A DNA stretch of 50,203 bases from Halocafeteria seosinensis. Its lineage: Eukaryota > Sar > Bigyra > Bicosoecida. Below, piece by piece: positions 1 to 10,405 of the stretch. The notes below the pieces were generated by a model. It did not search any database and was not told the DNA's origin. It saw only the letters and a list, made by a program, of their open reading frames with translations. How positions within the stretch are numbered: the first letter of the stretch is position 1; every line of letters begins with the position of its first letter. The translations under genes were made by a program, and so were the position numbers. The stretch covers positions 1 to 50,203 of the forward strand of contig LVLI01000612.1 of assembly GCA_001687465.1 (NCBI GenBank), read 5' to 3'.

Positions 1-323
1 TTCCAATCGTCGCCGTGTCTCTGCTTCATTAATGTTGGTAGTTAGGGTATTTCGCCTTTCAATGCTCGCTTGACTGGTTGGCATCCACGCTTGGTAGCCG
101 AAAAAAGCGACCCTGTTTCACTCTCAGCTAGACTGCACCAAGTGCATCGTCTGAACCCTTAAATGGGCCACTGAAGCATCTCCATACGTCTGACTTTCGC
201 ATCCTATTGGCAGATACTCGGAACTGGTACTGATATATCTTCTGCGGATGCTTGTATATCGTTCCACGGGGCTATATCCTGCAATTTCCAAGTCTGATAT
301 TTGGCATTTGAGTTTTGCCAATT

Positions 324-412
324 GGGCACACCCTCGACCCCCGTGCCCGTGTGCCGCGCCGCGGCGCGGCACAGGGGGGGTCGTGCCTCGTGCCGGCACG
401 GTGTGCCCCAAC
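324..412. repeat. GC-rich imperfect foldback with perfect 22-bp palindromic core
   Basis: The outer ends are complementary (GGGCACACC on the left, GGTGTGCCC on the right). The centre, near 351-372, is a perfect palindrome built on GTGCCGCGCCG and its complement. C-run and G-run tracts in between also pair, with a few unpaired bases. Several short open frames cross it on both strands but none looks like a protein. It could be a small transposon remnant or a cruciform-forming site. No target-site duplication was identified. Confidence 0.7.
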
Positions 413-864
413 ACTGGTCTGGAACCACTGTATCTCGAACATTTGATTGTCGTGTTGTGGCAACATTTGACAATGGTGCTGATGGTGCGGAGGCTCGCAG
501 CGAACTAGAAGTAAATCACAATCGCACAGAGAGGATAAGACGGGATTGATAGATGGTACTACTCAATCATGGTTTAAATTTGTGTAAGATCTTCAACGGA
601 AAAGTTTGCTTAGCTCCCTGCACTACTGGTAGGGACACTCGAGAAGGACAACCGCCAAGAGTATCCAATATCTAGGATATCTGTGGCAATGGCAGGAGTG
701 TCTACTTGTTGGTGTGTTTTGAATATTCTGATAATATATTGGTATATTATTGAATTATCCAGTCTAGTACCTAGACTTCACCACCTCAACGCTATTTTTA
801 AGAGTAATAGATAAATGATTGTAAAAAGTTAGTGTAACAGTTTACAGTACACACACACATATCC

Positions 865-1196
865 ACACACATGTGACAGATAGCCCACCGGCCGGGAAGT
901 TGACCGCATCCTCTTAACGAGGAGCGGTATGCGCCCGTGTTAAGCAGCGACGGGCCCGCTGTTTACAGTATTATAAAAAGAGATTCAAAAGCTAGCGTGG
1001 AGCGTGAAGTATTGGGATAGCCTTGTGGGCGCAGGCATGGCTCCTCCCCCGATGCCTCCTGAGCTTAACCAGTGCTGTGTTCCCCCACGGCGCATGTCAG
1101 CAAGGCTGCAGGAACAGCGGGCCCGTCGCTGCTTAACACGGGCGCTTACCGCTCCTCGTTAAGAGGGGTGGGCTATCTGTCACATTTGTGTGTGTG
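865..1196. repeat. Inverted-repeat element (MITE-like foldback)
   Basis: The left arm (about 865-962) and right arm (about 1113-1196) are near-perfect reverse complements, apart from a ~21-bp insertion at 890-910 in the left arm. The shared core includes CTCTTAACGAGGAGCGGTA and the inner end GACGGGCCCGCTGTT. About 150 bp of non-coding sequence lies between the arms. The decamer GTTTACAGTA occurs at 839 and again at 961, so it brackets the left arm as a direct repeat. Arm length, arm identity and the lack of coding sequence fit a non-autonomous DNA transposon or other foldback element. The family is unknown. Confidence 0.65.
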
Positions 1197-1620
1197 TTTT
1201 GAAAAACCCTATTGTATAGTGTACCACAGAAAAGGCTTTCAGAACGAACGAAACAACGCACCTCTTCACATCGAACTGCAAAAAACAATACCAATAGACG
1301 TCATAAACTGGCATGAATTATTAAACCAAGATCCAGTCTGGTGCGACCGCGGCTCCCCTTAAGAACTTTTTTAGTTTGGGACTTTGGCTTCCATGTGCAT
1401 GTGCCAGTACCACTTGCTAAGCGCTGTTGCAGTCGACGCATAGTAATGTTACGTACCTAGGGATGAGTTCAGTTTGAAGAGTATGATATGTTGCAGGGTG
1501 TAGATTAAAGTTGCTGATTGGAGGAATTAACTGTTTGACACAGTGTATGAGTAGATGGACAGACGGGAGTTTTTACTGAAACTTTTCAGGCTTCCGTAGC
1601 TTTCCGTCCGGCGTACTTAT

Positions 1621-1944
1621 TTGCGCGACATTGCAGCTCTGAAAAGCATCAAAGAGGCGCTCGAGCACATGACGGATGATTTGGATGAGGTTTCTTTCGA
1701 AATTGGGACGTGTACTAACCAATATAGATGTTGCGACAAGTTATCGCCACTAGTCGAAGACGTACGCAACCTGGCGACACGGCTGGCTTCTGCAATGAGA
1801 GGAGCCACCACGTCTCAAGGCGGGCGATTTCACTTGAATGCTTTTCACCCCTGGGTGCGGTGCATAAAAGGCAGAGATCTGCCGAGCGATCAACTTGCCG
1901 CCTTCAAGGCACAGAGTACTGTAGAACTGTTGGTCCCAGTGTGA
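1621..1944 (+). CDS. Hypothetical open frame, possible exon fragment
   Basis: An open frame of about 107 codons begins without an ATG; the codon at 1621 is TTG. In-frame openness extends back only to a stop near 1604. The translation is helix-friendly at the N-terminal side, with acidic and hydrophobic spacing (SIKEALEHM, LVEDVRNLA), and contains a CC pair. I recognise no domain. It could be an internal or terminal exon of a gene starting upstream, a remnant of a mobile element, or chance. No splice site was convincing enough to fix its start. Confidence 0.2.
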   Translation: MRDIAALKSIKEALEHMTDDLDEVSFEIGTCTNQYRCCDKLSPLVEDVRNLATRLASAMRGATTSQGGRFHLNAFHPWVRCIKGRDLPSDQLAAFKAQSTVELLVPV

Positions 1945-2579
1945 AACGACCACGGTTCCGTCCGGTAGCCATAATTCACGTTGCCCGGCCATGTGTGGCC
2001 CAACGGCGCGTCTGGGCGACTACCAACAAGAGAAGGAATGTGTTGGATTGAAAAACCATGGAAAATGATGCAATATTGATTATACGATTTCGGAGTTCCT
2101 CGGAACATTGGCCTTTTCCAATCTTCAACTTGTTTGCGGTTTACGCCGCATAGATGCGTGCATGACATACTACGGCCCGAACTAGACTCTCAAGACTCGG
2201 ATATATCAATACCGGTTTGTCCCGTTCGAAAAAAGAGCCTAAATCAATAGCGAGCAAGGATGAAACCCCGCCGATTTGCCGCCTCGACGCTGATTCAGCA
2301 CTATGTACGCACGTACCACGCATTGAGCGCCCACTACCAAATGTGCCGTACCGGCATCCATAACTAAAATGTAGGCTCTGTGTGTTTGCACTGTATCGGC
2401 AACATATTTGTAGGATCCCGTGGAGTGGAATCGTGCGACCTGGGAGACGTTTAATGTCCGACATTACACTGTACCGTCCCACCGTGATATAAGTGCATAG
2501 ACAAGTGTCCGGAATATAAAACACTACATCTTTGAAATTTGCTTTTGTTTGTTGGGTCCCACTATTTAGTATCATTGTC
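1945..2579. other. Intergenic region upstream of the STRAP-like gene
   Basis: No gene is supported here. A 170-codon open frame on the minus strand (2141-2653) overlaps the STRAP start in antisense and has no recognisable domain. The region probably carries the promoter of the STRAP-like gene, but I see no clear core element. Confidence 0.4.
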
Positions 2580-3805
2580 ATGGCGACCGTAGTGTCCGCC
2601 GGCGGCAAGGCATCCTTAGCAGCTGCATTAGGAGCTGATAACAATGGCTCCACGGCAGGAGGCCGTGTTACAGTGTGCCCTGGTCATTCACGGCCTATTC
2701 GACAAGTTCAGTTCAGTGAATTCACACCCGATGGACTCTTCTTCATCAGTGCTTCACTAGGTAAGCTCGGCTCCGAATGAGGTGAGGTGAGCTTTGGGGA
2801 TCCGAACTCCTTGGGATTCTTTGCTGCAGATAAACTGCCTATGCTACGCGATGGAGCTACTGGAGACTGGTATGTGGACCTCAATGGTTGGTGCGCATGT
2901 TAGTATTCACCCGGGCGTGTTTATGGTCTCAGGATAGGGACATTTCAAGGCCATAAAGGGGCTGTCTGGTCGGCTTCTTTGAACAGTCAAGCCACCAGAG
3001 CTGCTACAGGATCCGCCGATTTCTCAGCTAAAGTATGGAATGCAACCAATGGAGAAGAGCTTCATCATTTTGAGCACTCGCATATTGTCAAATCAGTCCA
3101 ACTCTCGGAGGTAAGTCACTTGCGTTTGTGTTGCTCAGAGCCTGCCTTGTCACCCAAAATGTCCTTTGGCGGATACTGGATGTCCAGGATGGCTCAAAGC
3201 TAGCAACATGTTGCAACGATAAGAAAATACGAGTGTTTGACTTGAATAATCCTGACAAAGAGCCACTGATACTATCTCCCAATGGTAAACCTACCGTTTG
3301 TCGTTGGCTGGATGGCCATCAAAATGCTACAGAAGTCGAGCCCCATACATTGTTAACAGGATCAAGCGACGGTGTGCTGCGACAGTGGAATCTAAAGAAA
3401 AGTGTAGAAACTCCTGAGCGTATATATAATACTGAAGGGGAAATTGAAGACATAGAAGTCTGCCATCAGTTTGGGCTCTTATCGGTGGCCTCAGGTAACT
3501 CAGTGCAATTCATCTCTATAAGTGATTTGTCCCTGGTTAAAAGCTGCAACCTGGAAAATAAAGTTGAGAGTGTATCCCTTCATCCGAAGAAAAAGGACAC
3601 GTTTGTCGTGGGAGGAACGGATCTGTGGGTGCACGTGTACGATTACGATACATGTAAGGAAGTGGCAACTCTAAAAGGGCATCATGGTCCAGTGCACACA
3701 ATCAGATATTCGAGGGATGGCGGGGTATATTGCTCTGGCAGCGAGGACGGAACCATCCGCATGTGGCCACACACACGTCAGTTTGTCGTCGGAGAGGACG
3801 CATAG
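2580..3805 (+). CDS. STRAP: STRAP-like WD40-repeat protein
   Basis: Four exons: 2580-2760, 2830-2869, 2933-3110, 3188-3805. All have GT-AG introns of about 63-77 nt, and phases join cleanly to give about 338 aa. The protein resembles STRAP/UNRIP (human 350 aa), a seven-blade WD40 propeller. STRAP works with the SMN complex in snRNP assembly and as a scaffold in TGF-beta receptor signalling. Diagnostic stretches are the N-terminal [14 protein letters not shown], the second blade [11 protein letters not shown] followed by [10 protein letters not shown], and the last blade [16 protein letters not shown] followed by [11 protein letters not shown]. The ATG at 2580 follows an in-frame upstream ATG at 2532. 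I chose 2580 because the family has only a short N-terminal lead. Its 3' end converges on the ECH1-like gene, about 130 bp away. Confidence 0.85.
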
Positions 3806-3933
3806 ACATATAGTCGTTAGTCTCTTGCAAACACTCATATAGTAATGAGGCGTACTCTACTCCCGAGAATACAACAGCGGCAGCGTCCCACCCAAGGCCT
3901 TTTATAGAATATAGCTGCAAACAACACGCAAAC

Positions 3934-5289
3934 TTAAAGTTTTGGAAACTGCGGTGTCTGTTTTGTCATGGATGCCTCCGCGGCTTTCATGATATCTGAT
4001 GTTTGTAGCATTGCACCATTCCAGACAGCCTGTATTCCAGTAGTTCGCAGTATCCAGAAGAAAGCAGCAGACGACCATTCGACCACTCACCTGATGATCC
4101 AAACTTTCCTGAACAGTATTATCGCGGGCGTAGTTCAGATGGTATTTGGTTCCTTGCACTGCTAATGGACTCAAGCCAGAAATCTGCTGGGCTGTTTCAA
4201 GTGCTTGCTTGGCAAGGGCACTTTCATCTGGCGCCACATGGCTGACTAGTCCAAACTTGTGAGCTTCATCGGCTGCCATATTGCGAGCCGTGAAGGCTAG
4301 CTCGCGAGCCAGGGAATCATTGCCCACAATGCGCGGGAGCCTCTGGAGCGTACCAACATCTGCGGCCATCCCGATTGCAGCCTCCTGCGAAACGCAGGTA
4401 ATTCTGGTTGCATGAGTAATTGACACGGACAGGAAATAACGACCACCGTACCTTAATACAGAAATATGCATCCGTCGTACAGTATCGTATGTCAGCACTG
4501 CAGATAAGGTCAACCCCACCTCCAATGCATGCTCCATGAACCGCCGCAATAACTGGTTTGCTACACTGCAGAAAAAATTGTTGTCGCGAGGATCATGGCA
4601 ACATTGTAATAACTGGGATCAATGCCTAACACGCTTACCTCATTCACAGCTGTGAATGCAGCCTGATAGTTCCGGGTGAAATCTCGAATACGCAAGGCTG
4701 AACGAGCAGTATCTTGATTCTCCCCTTGGGTGCTCGTGAAAACGTCCACATGGTCCTCGAGATCCAAACCTGAGACCAATACCCATCGAATCAGAGCCCG
4801 AATTCAGACAATGAATGTGGTGATAACACTGTGTGAGAGCTGCTTACCCGCTGTAAAGCTTTTTCCAGCTCCTTTAAGGATAACGCAGCGAATATCGTTG
4901 TCGTAATCACTTCCGATGGCGTTGAATAGCTCCCTGGTTTCCTGCCAGAACTTCTTGTTCATAGCATTGAGCTTCTTGGGGCGATTTATTTCGACTTGGA
5001 GAACATGATTATCAGCCCATGTAACTGCATACGTCTCTAGAGAGGCAATTACCTCACCTAAAGCACCTTGAAGCGGTTCCGTCATCCTGGCTTCAGTCGA
5101 GAATTGCTGCTTTGTTAGCGTTCCTGCTGAGCTGATCGGGGGAATATCGTGTCCAATACGGTAGGAGGAAGATGTCAGACCAAGTGATAGAGTCGTAATG
5201 CCTCTTAAATGAGCTGTACAAGAGGTTTTGTGGGTACGGAGGATCTTTCGCCCGAGGCCTCTTACACCACTACAAGTTGATTGAAGCAT
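3934..5289 (-). CDS. ECH1: Delta3,5-delta2,4-dienoyl-CoA isomerase (ECH1-like)
   Basis: Five exons on the minus strand: 5289-4848, 4769-4639, 4565-4452, 4384-4091, 4029-3934, about 358 aa. It belongs to the crotonase superfamily. The closest match is ECH1, which shifts double bonds when unsaturated fatty acids with odd-position double bonds are beta-oxidised. The ECH1-specific core is present: HGACIGGGVDLI, then SADIRYCTTDAYF, then KEAAIGMAADVGTLQRLP. The Asp of GGVD, the Glu of KEAAIG and the Asp of AADVG correspond to the three known acidic catalytic residues. About 68 residues rich in Arg, Ser and Thr precede the core and look like a mitochondrial presequence. The C-terminus is P-K-L, a PTS1-like tripeptide, so dual targeting is possible. 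Confidence 0.88.
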
Positions 5290-5577
5290 TTCCTTTTCTT
5301 CTTCTTGGAGTCCACGACGAAAATACGAATCAGCACGCGCTCATATACAAACTAGTACAATGATTCAGCGGTCAATTGCGCTTATACAGAGGGGCGTTGT
5401 ACCATAGTGGATCGAGCCAACTTCACAAAAACTTCAACATGCAATATGGACAGGGTACACGATATACAGGTGCTCCCCATGAGAAATTGCTCTTTGAATG
5501 TATTGAATGGTGTCTGATAGTTCGATTTTGGAGTGGGCTTGCAACTGGACGTGAACAGAGAATTCGGAGAAGCAAAA

Positions 5578-6293
5578 ATGCGGCGCGTGCAGTCTCTAGC
5601 CGTCATCAGGCGATGTTCGGCTTTATCACCCTCTATAAGAGGTTCTCTGTCCATGTTGGGGGGTTTCATCCCATCGCAGTTTACCACAATCCTTGGCCGG
5701 AAACCTGAGGTACAGGGGATAGCTGCTTTCCATACCACACCACGGAGCTTCGCTGAGAACGAATCATCAAACGATGAGGATGATGATGTTCCCACGATGA
5801 ATACGGAGGAATTGAAACAACTTCTTGATACCAAACCTGATAGTTTTACTTTCATTGACGTGCGATCAGACGAGGAGATCTTCGAGACGGGACCTTTCTT
5901 TAAAGAGGCCAAACAGATTCCAGTGGAGGAAGTGCCACGCGCATTCGAAGAACTAGAGGATGATGACTTTTTCGACGAGTGAGTCGTTGTTGGAAAGATT
6001 CTGCTAAGCAATTCTTCAAGTGGAGTGGTTTAATCATCTTTTTGCAGATATGGCTTTGACAAGCCTTCCAAAGACGACCACGTCGTGTTCAGTTGTCGAG
6101 CGGGCGTACGAAGCCATACAGCTGCTAAAGTAGCGAAACAGAATGGTTATCAAAAGTAAGTATGGAATCCTTTTGTGGCAAGTTCTACAGTCTCATCCAG
6201 TTTCAAGAGCTAACCATTTTTTCTCGTTTCAATGTTTGCAGCGCTACGAACTACGTGGACGGAGCAGCTGGATGGTTTAATCTCCCTACTTGA
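5578..6293 (+). CDS. Rhodanese-domain protein, probably mitochondrial
   Basis: Three exons: 5578-5978, 6048-6155, 6242-6293, about 186 aa. The ATG at 5578 gives an Arg-rich N-terminus (MRRVQSLAVIRRCSAL) typical of a mitochondrial presequence. An in-frame ATG at 5533 would add 15 residues. After an acidic linker the rhodanese fold begins at about residue 75 (LKQLLDTKPDSFTFIDVRS). The active-site loop is CRAGVRS, with the catalytic Cys of the C-x-x-G-x-R sulfurtransferase signature, and the fold ends in GYQ-NATNYVDGAAGWF. It is a single-domain sulfurtransferase of the small TSTD/GlpE type. The sulfur acceptor cannot be told from sequence. It is divergent from the ECH1-like gene, about 290 bp away. 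Confidence 0.82.
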
Positions 6294-6898
6294 ACTTCCT
6301 AGCGGACTAGATGGGTTATAGACCTGCTACTACTAACCGTGTTAAGCCTGTAGTTAAGAGAGAAGCTTGCGTGTCGGTTCGTTGACAGGAATTAAATTGT
6401 ACTCTAATTTTCAAACTTTGTTGTTTTCTCTTGCTGAAGCGAGGGAATGCCAACTCTTTCTTGTCGTACCGATATTGTGGAATAGGGTTAACTAGCGGAC
6501 CAGTAGTGGTGGTAACTTAACAGTGTTATGTTAATTCTCATTTTACACGGGGCTCACAACCTCAAAAACTCTGCACTGGGCTAATTCCTCAATCCCGCGG
6601 GGAGAAGCATTGGTTGCTCAATATTAAAATGTTTTGCTAAGCAAAGGTTTCCAGATATGACTCTTCCAACTCGACAGGCCTATCAGCTATCACCACCGCC
6701 ATGTGCTGACTACTGTGTGACTGCTTTGCTTCGCGAAGATTGTAAGAGAAAACGACAATCATTTCGTCTACTTGGATCGGGGTCATTCAGGTAGATGCAG
6801 TAGCCTCATTTACCGGTCTTTTGAGGATTGAATAACATGATATTAAAAAAATGAAGGAGCATGCGGTGTAGGTAGATTGTGGTAGACAGGGCGAAAAT
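6294..6898. other. Intergenic region, rhodanese to THOC1
   Basis: About 600 bp between two genes on the same strand. It contains AT-rich 3' sequence after the rhodanese stop, but no canonical AATAAA. It presumably also holds the THOC1 promoter. A minus-strand open frame (6787-7092) is antisense to the first THOC1 exons. I see nothing else. Confidence 0.4.
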
Positions 6899-9242
6899 AT
6901 GGCAGAGAGTGAGTTTGAGCGAAGGACCCAGAGTCTCCAGGTAAGGATATTGGCCCCTTGTTTAGCCATTATGCACGATATACGTCCCTCTATGGCGATT
7001 CCAATGGACGCAGACTCAACTAGAAGAGCAGATTCCCAGTAATGTGGAGGACTTGAAAGCTGAGAAAACGAAAAAGAGCCTGATTGAGACAATCAAAGCC
7101 TCATGTAGGTGGGAATTATGAGCATACTTGGGCCTTTATGAAGCTATACACGACGTTTTCGTGTTCCTCAGTGGGCGAGAAACAAGATTCCGCCGCGGGC
7201 GCTGAAGAGGATAGGGTGGTTGAACAGGCACTACGGCGATCACTGGCGAAATGGTATCCTCTCCCGGCCTCCGAATCGGAGGATACAGCGTCCAAACAGA
7301 AGACATCCCGTGGACGAAAGAAAAGGCAGCAGCAACAAGAGGAGAATCATCATGATGATAATAAGACGATACCCTTTGGTCTGCATGCTACGGAGCTACT
7401 ATTGGACGTGGCCATTGAATGCACCCAGCAGGAACTTATACAACCGGCGATGCCGTTCTTGCTGCTAGAGGTAAGAGTTACCGCTTGCGTGTGGATTATT
7501 CAACGGTGCAATCATTTGACTGTTTGCTCGGCAACAGGATGCCGTCAAAACGTCCAGCATTACATATTGTAGCGAATTGTGGGAATACTTGGAACGGCGC
7601 AGAGATCTCCTGACGTCCAGTGTGTATTTGCCACCTGGCAAGAATCCGCCAGCAAAATTAGCTTTGTTGAGAACAGCCAACGACCTTCTTCGTCGTCTGT
7701 CTCAGGAACGGGATTCTGTATTTAGTGGACGAGTAATGATGTTTTTGGTTTACGGTTTACCGTTGTCGGAACCCTCAGGGGTGAATAAGGCTGGTCAATT
7801 CAATAGCGGGGTCGCGAATGCCTACAAAGTGGATGAAAAGAATACGCCCTCTCGTAAAGTCAAAAGCGAAAGGGACACGAACATGGACAACGGTGATAAA
7901 AATGCGGAGGATGCTATGGACCGTACTGTCGATCGAGACCTGTATAAAGCATTCTGGGATCTGCAATTCACACTAGCGTACCCACTGAAGGCTATACAAT
8001 CCACTCAGGAATGGAACACCTTCATTGAGAACACTAAGTTAATAATGACGACCTTTGAATCTCAGGCAGCAGATGCAGACCAGCTGGAGGATGATAAGAA
8101 TGTAAGAATGCTTATGCCCGTATAACAACCCCTCCCCGGCTGTACAAATGCTGAAGCGATCTCTTTTGATGTTTGTATCTGCAGGATTTATATTACTCAG
8201 TTAAATATCTAACTAGCCCAAAGCTATTTAATATCCAACTGAACGATACGTCACTACGACGACAAGTGCTGACACAAATTCTTATTGCGATTCGGTTTTT
8301 GTACGATCCTAGGATAAAGCACGAAGCGGTCTCGTTCCCATCTGGTATTGAGTCACAGGTACGTAGCTATTCTTTTCTTCCCTCCTTTGTAAGTTGATGA
8401 TCACATTGGTGCATTAACTTATGCAGAGTGAGCTCAAAGATCTTGAGAAACGAACTGTGGATCTGCTACGTGCAACATCACCCAATGGCAATAACTTCGC
8501 TTCGGCTATTCTACGCCTTATGGAGCGCGAGCAATTCTGGAAGCAATGGAAAGCTGACGGCTGCAAGCCTTTTGAAAAGAAAATCCCGGACGAAGAATAT
8601 ACGAAGTTTGATACATCAGCCCCCTCGAATAACCGACAGAATACGCAACCTGAGCAAGCTTCCGGTCCCATAGGGTTAGGAGAGAAGAAGCCCTCTGGTC
8701 CTATAGAATGGTCGGTGGGGAGTACTCTCAGCCGAGATCTAACACAGAGCTGTAAGGATTTTGTTGAAACCAGCACTCCGTCGCTCGACAAATTCACCAG
8801 TACAATCAAGGACATCGCCGATCCTAATGACCCATTCTCGACTGAAGCCGAAAAAGCAGAAGAGATTGACAGTCTTAGAAAAGACAAAAGGTTCCTGTGG
8901 CGGGGAACCCGTTTGATGTCGGAGGAAAACTTGTCGTCGATAGAGAAAATCACCCAAAAGAATTTTGTGGACCTAGTTGCGGATGTATATGATATTAAAC
9001 TGCCTCAGAAGCCCCAGGAGACAACAGCCAGTGTAAGTGATACTGCTGCTACGGAATCAACGCACACAAGTGGGGCCGCCGAAGATACGAAAAACACAAA
9101 TTCAGAGGGACAAACGAACACAGAGCCCGGGGCTCCCGAACAACCTCGGGAAGCAGAGCAGTCGGAAACCTCCGGTGTTAAACGGAACCGAAGCGAAGAG
9201 ATTGAAGATAGCCAACCGAAGAAGCAGCCTCGTGGTGAATGA
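6899..9242 (+). CDS. THOC1: THO complex subunit 1 (THOC1/HPR1)
   Basis: Six exons: 6899-6940, 7029-7104, 7172-7470, 7538-8101, 8185-8358, 8427-9242. Phases join to give about 656 aa, close to human THOC1. THOC1 is a scaffold of the nuclear THO/TREX complex, which couples transcription to mRNA packaging and export. Family landmarks are FSGRVMMFLVYGLPLSEPSG (human FLARLFPLSEKSG), DLYKAFWDLQ, then VKYLTSPKLFNIQLND followed by RRQVLTQILIAIRFL, and FWKQWKADGCKPF. The second exon donor was placed at 7104/7105 (GTAGGT) because only that keeps frame. The tail after about residue 560 is low-complexity Ser/Thr/Glu sequence ending in KRNRSEE and PKKQPRGE, a likely nuclear localisation signal. The C-terminal death domain of animal THOC1 is not recognisable. 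Confidence 0.87.
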
Positions 9243-9737
9243 AGTTAATCGCTTGCGAGCCAACAAGAGAATATCTGTGGCAACTATGAGACATTTTTGG
9301 CTTCAGTTTCCATTATGAACGTTATGTAGGTAGGAAATACCTACTAGGTTACTAGCATGCTTGCTCCCGTACTCATAGCACAACGGTGTTTGCAAGCGAA
9401 TACTCTTCCCAATAAAACTTATGTCAGTACCAGACATGTTGTCTTGTGACATAAATCAACACTGCTCTATCTGCCACTATCCACTACATGTAGTCTGAAC
9501 CAGTTTCACGCCGACGTCATTGTGGCTACAACGCCAGTGCTACATGGGTGACTGCATTTCGACTTAATGATTTGCGATGCATTGACGTTCAGTGCAGTGG
9601 CAACGGGATGTTTGCCAACCACGGACAGTCTGTTCGCGTTGGCTTTTCTTCTCTGGCTCGATGTCGTATCGTAGCCCAACTACTTTGAAGAATCGTTGCG
9701 CTAACAACCCAGATCTCGACTGCGACACACCATAACG
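9243..9737. other. Convergent 3' intergenic region, THOC1 and UFM1
   Basis: THOC1 and UFM1 end towards each other across about 500 bp. An AATAAA at 9411-9416 suits THOC1. No coding content is seen. Confidence 0.5.
9411..9416 (+). terminator. Polyadenylation signal after THOC1
   Basis: Canonical AATAAA 170 nt downstream of the THOC1 stop codon, on the same strand. The assignment rests on position only. Confidence 0.5.
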
Positions 9738-10169
9738 TTAGCCTCCTACTCGATCTCGTGGTATCATCCGTAAACTGGAGCCGTGTTTTAAGAAGACCGT
9801 TCCCGCATTTTCGTTCACATCCACACCGATTCCTGCTCCGAGCGGAAAGTATGGTCCGTTGGACCTTGTTCACGACAAACTTGTAGTATACTAGCTTAAA
9901 AGACGTACCATCTTCGCTTATAATTGCACTCGTAGAGGCATTTTGCTTGAATTCCGAGGCCGCGAATTTCACCACAGCCGAGAATGGGGCATTTTCCGGG
10001 ACGCTCATTCTGCACACAGATTTCAATTCAAAAAACAAGTAAAAAAAATAAAATAAATACACTTTTCTGTCTGTATAGATTCATCCACATACACTTTATA
10101 AGGCAATTTGGGGTCCGAAGCCAACGTGATGCGAAATTGGACTTTTCCTCCGCTATCTCCTTCGCTCAT
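9738..10169 (-). CDS. UFM1: Ubiquitin-fold modifier 1 (UFM1)
   Basis: Three small exons on the minus strand: 10169-10093, 10009-9909, 9832-9738, giving about 90 aa (human 85). Phases 2 and 1 join exactly. UFM1 is a ubiquitin-like protein conjugated to targets such as ribosomal protein uL24 at the ER, through UBA5, UFC1 and UFL1. Recognised segments are [18 protein letters not shown], then [19 protein letters not shown], then [12 protein letters not shown], then [18 protein letters not shown]. The protein ends R-D-R-V-G-G. Animal precursors end in V-G followed by a short tail that UFSP proteases remove. Here only one residue, a second Gly, would follow the conserved V-G. The gene is divergent from RBM39 over 236 bp, a likely shared promoter. 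Confidence 0.9.
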
Positions 10170-10405
10170 TGTACCCTATCGATTCGCATGCACTCCACTT
10201 GTATATCCTTTCTACCTGTTCCTTTCATGCATATAGCAGCATTCATTACCAAGGTGAATGAACTCAATAAATCAAGGCAATCTTGAACAATGAGACAATC
10301 TTTTCGTTCAGTTGAGTTTTTCAGTAAACCTGTTCCATTATGCCTTGATATCCTTGGTGTTGTGCCCTCCTAGTCGATAGAGAATACACTATAGACATTA
10401 TTAAA

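Larger units (their letters stand above)
1..1620. other. Gene-poor stretch with two foldback repeats
   Basis: Apart from the two inverted-repeat structures (324-412 and 865-1196) I see no supported gene, RNA gene or regulatory element here. The open frames are short, overlap on both strands and have no recognisable protein content. Confidence 0.5.

Noticed and set aside
2141-2653. A 170-codon minus-strand open frame
   Set aside because: It is antisense to the STRAP first exon and promoter, with no domain and no splice context.
9589-10062. A 157-codon minus-strand open frame as a single-exon gene
   Set aside because: It is a read-through of UFM1 exon 2 into introns. The spliced three-exon model recovers full UFM1.
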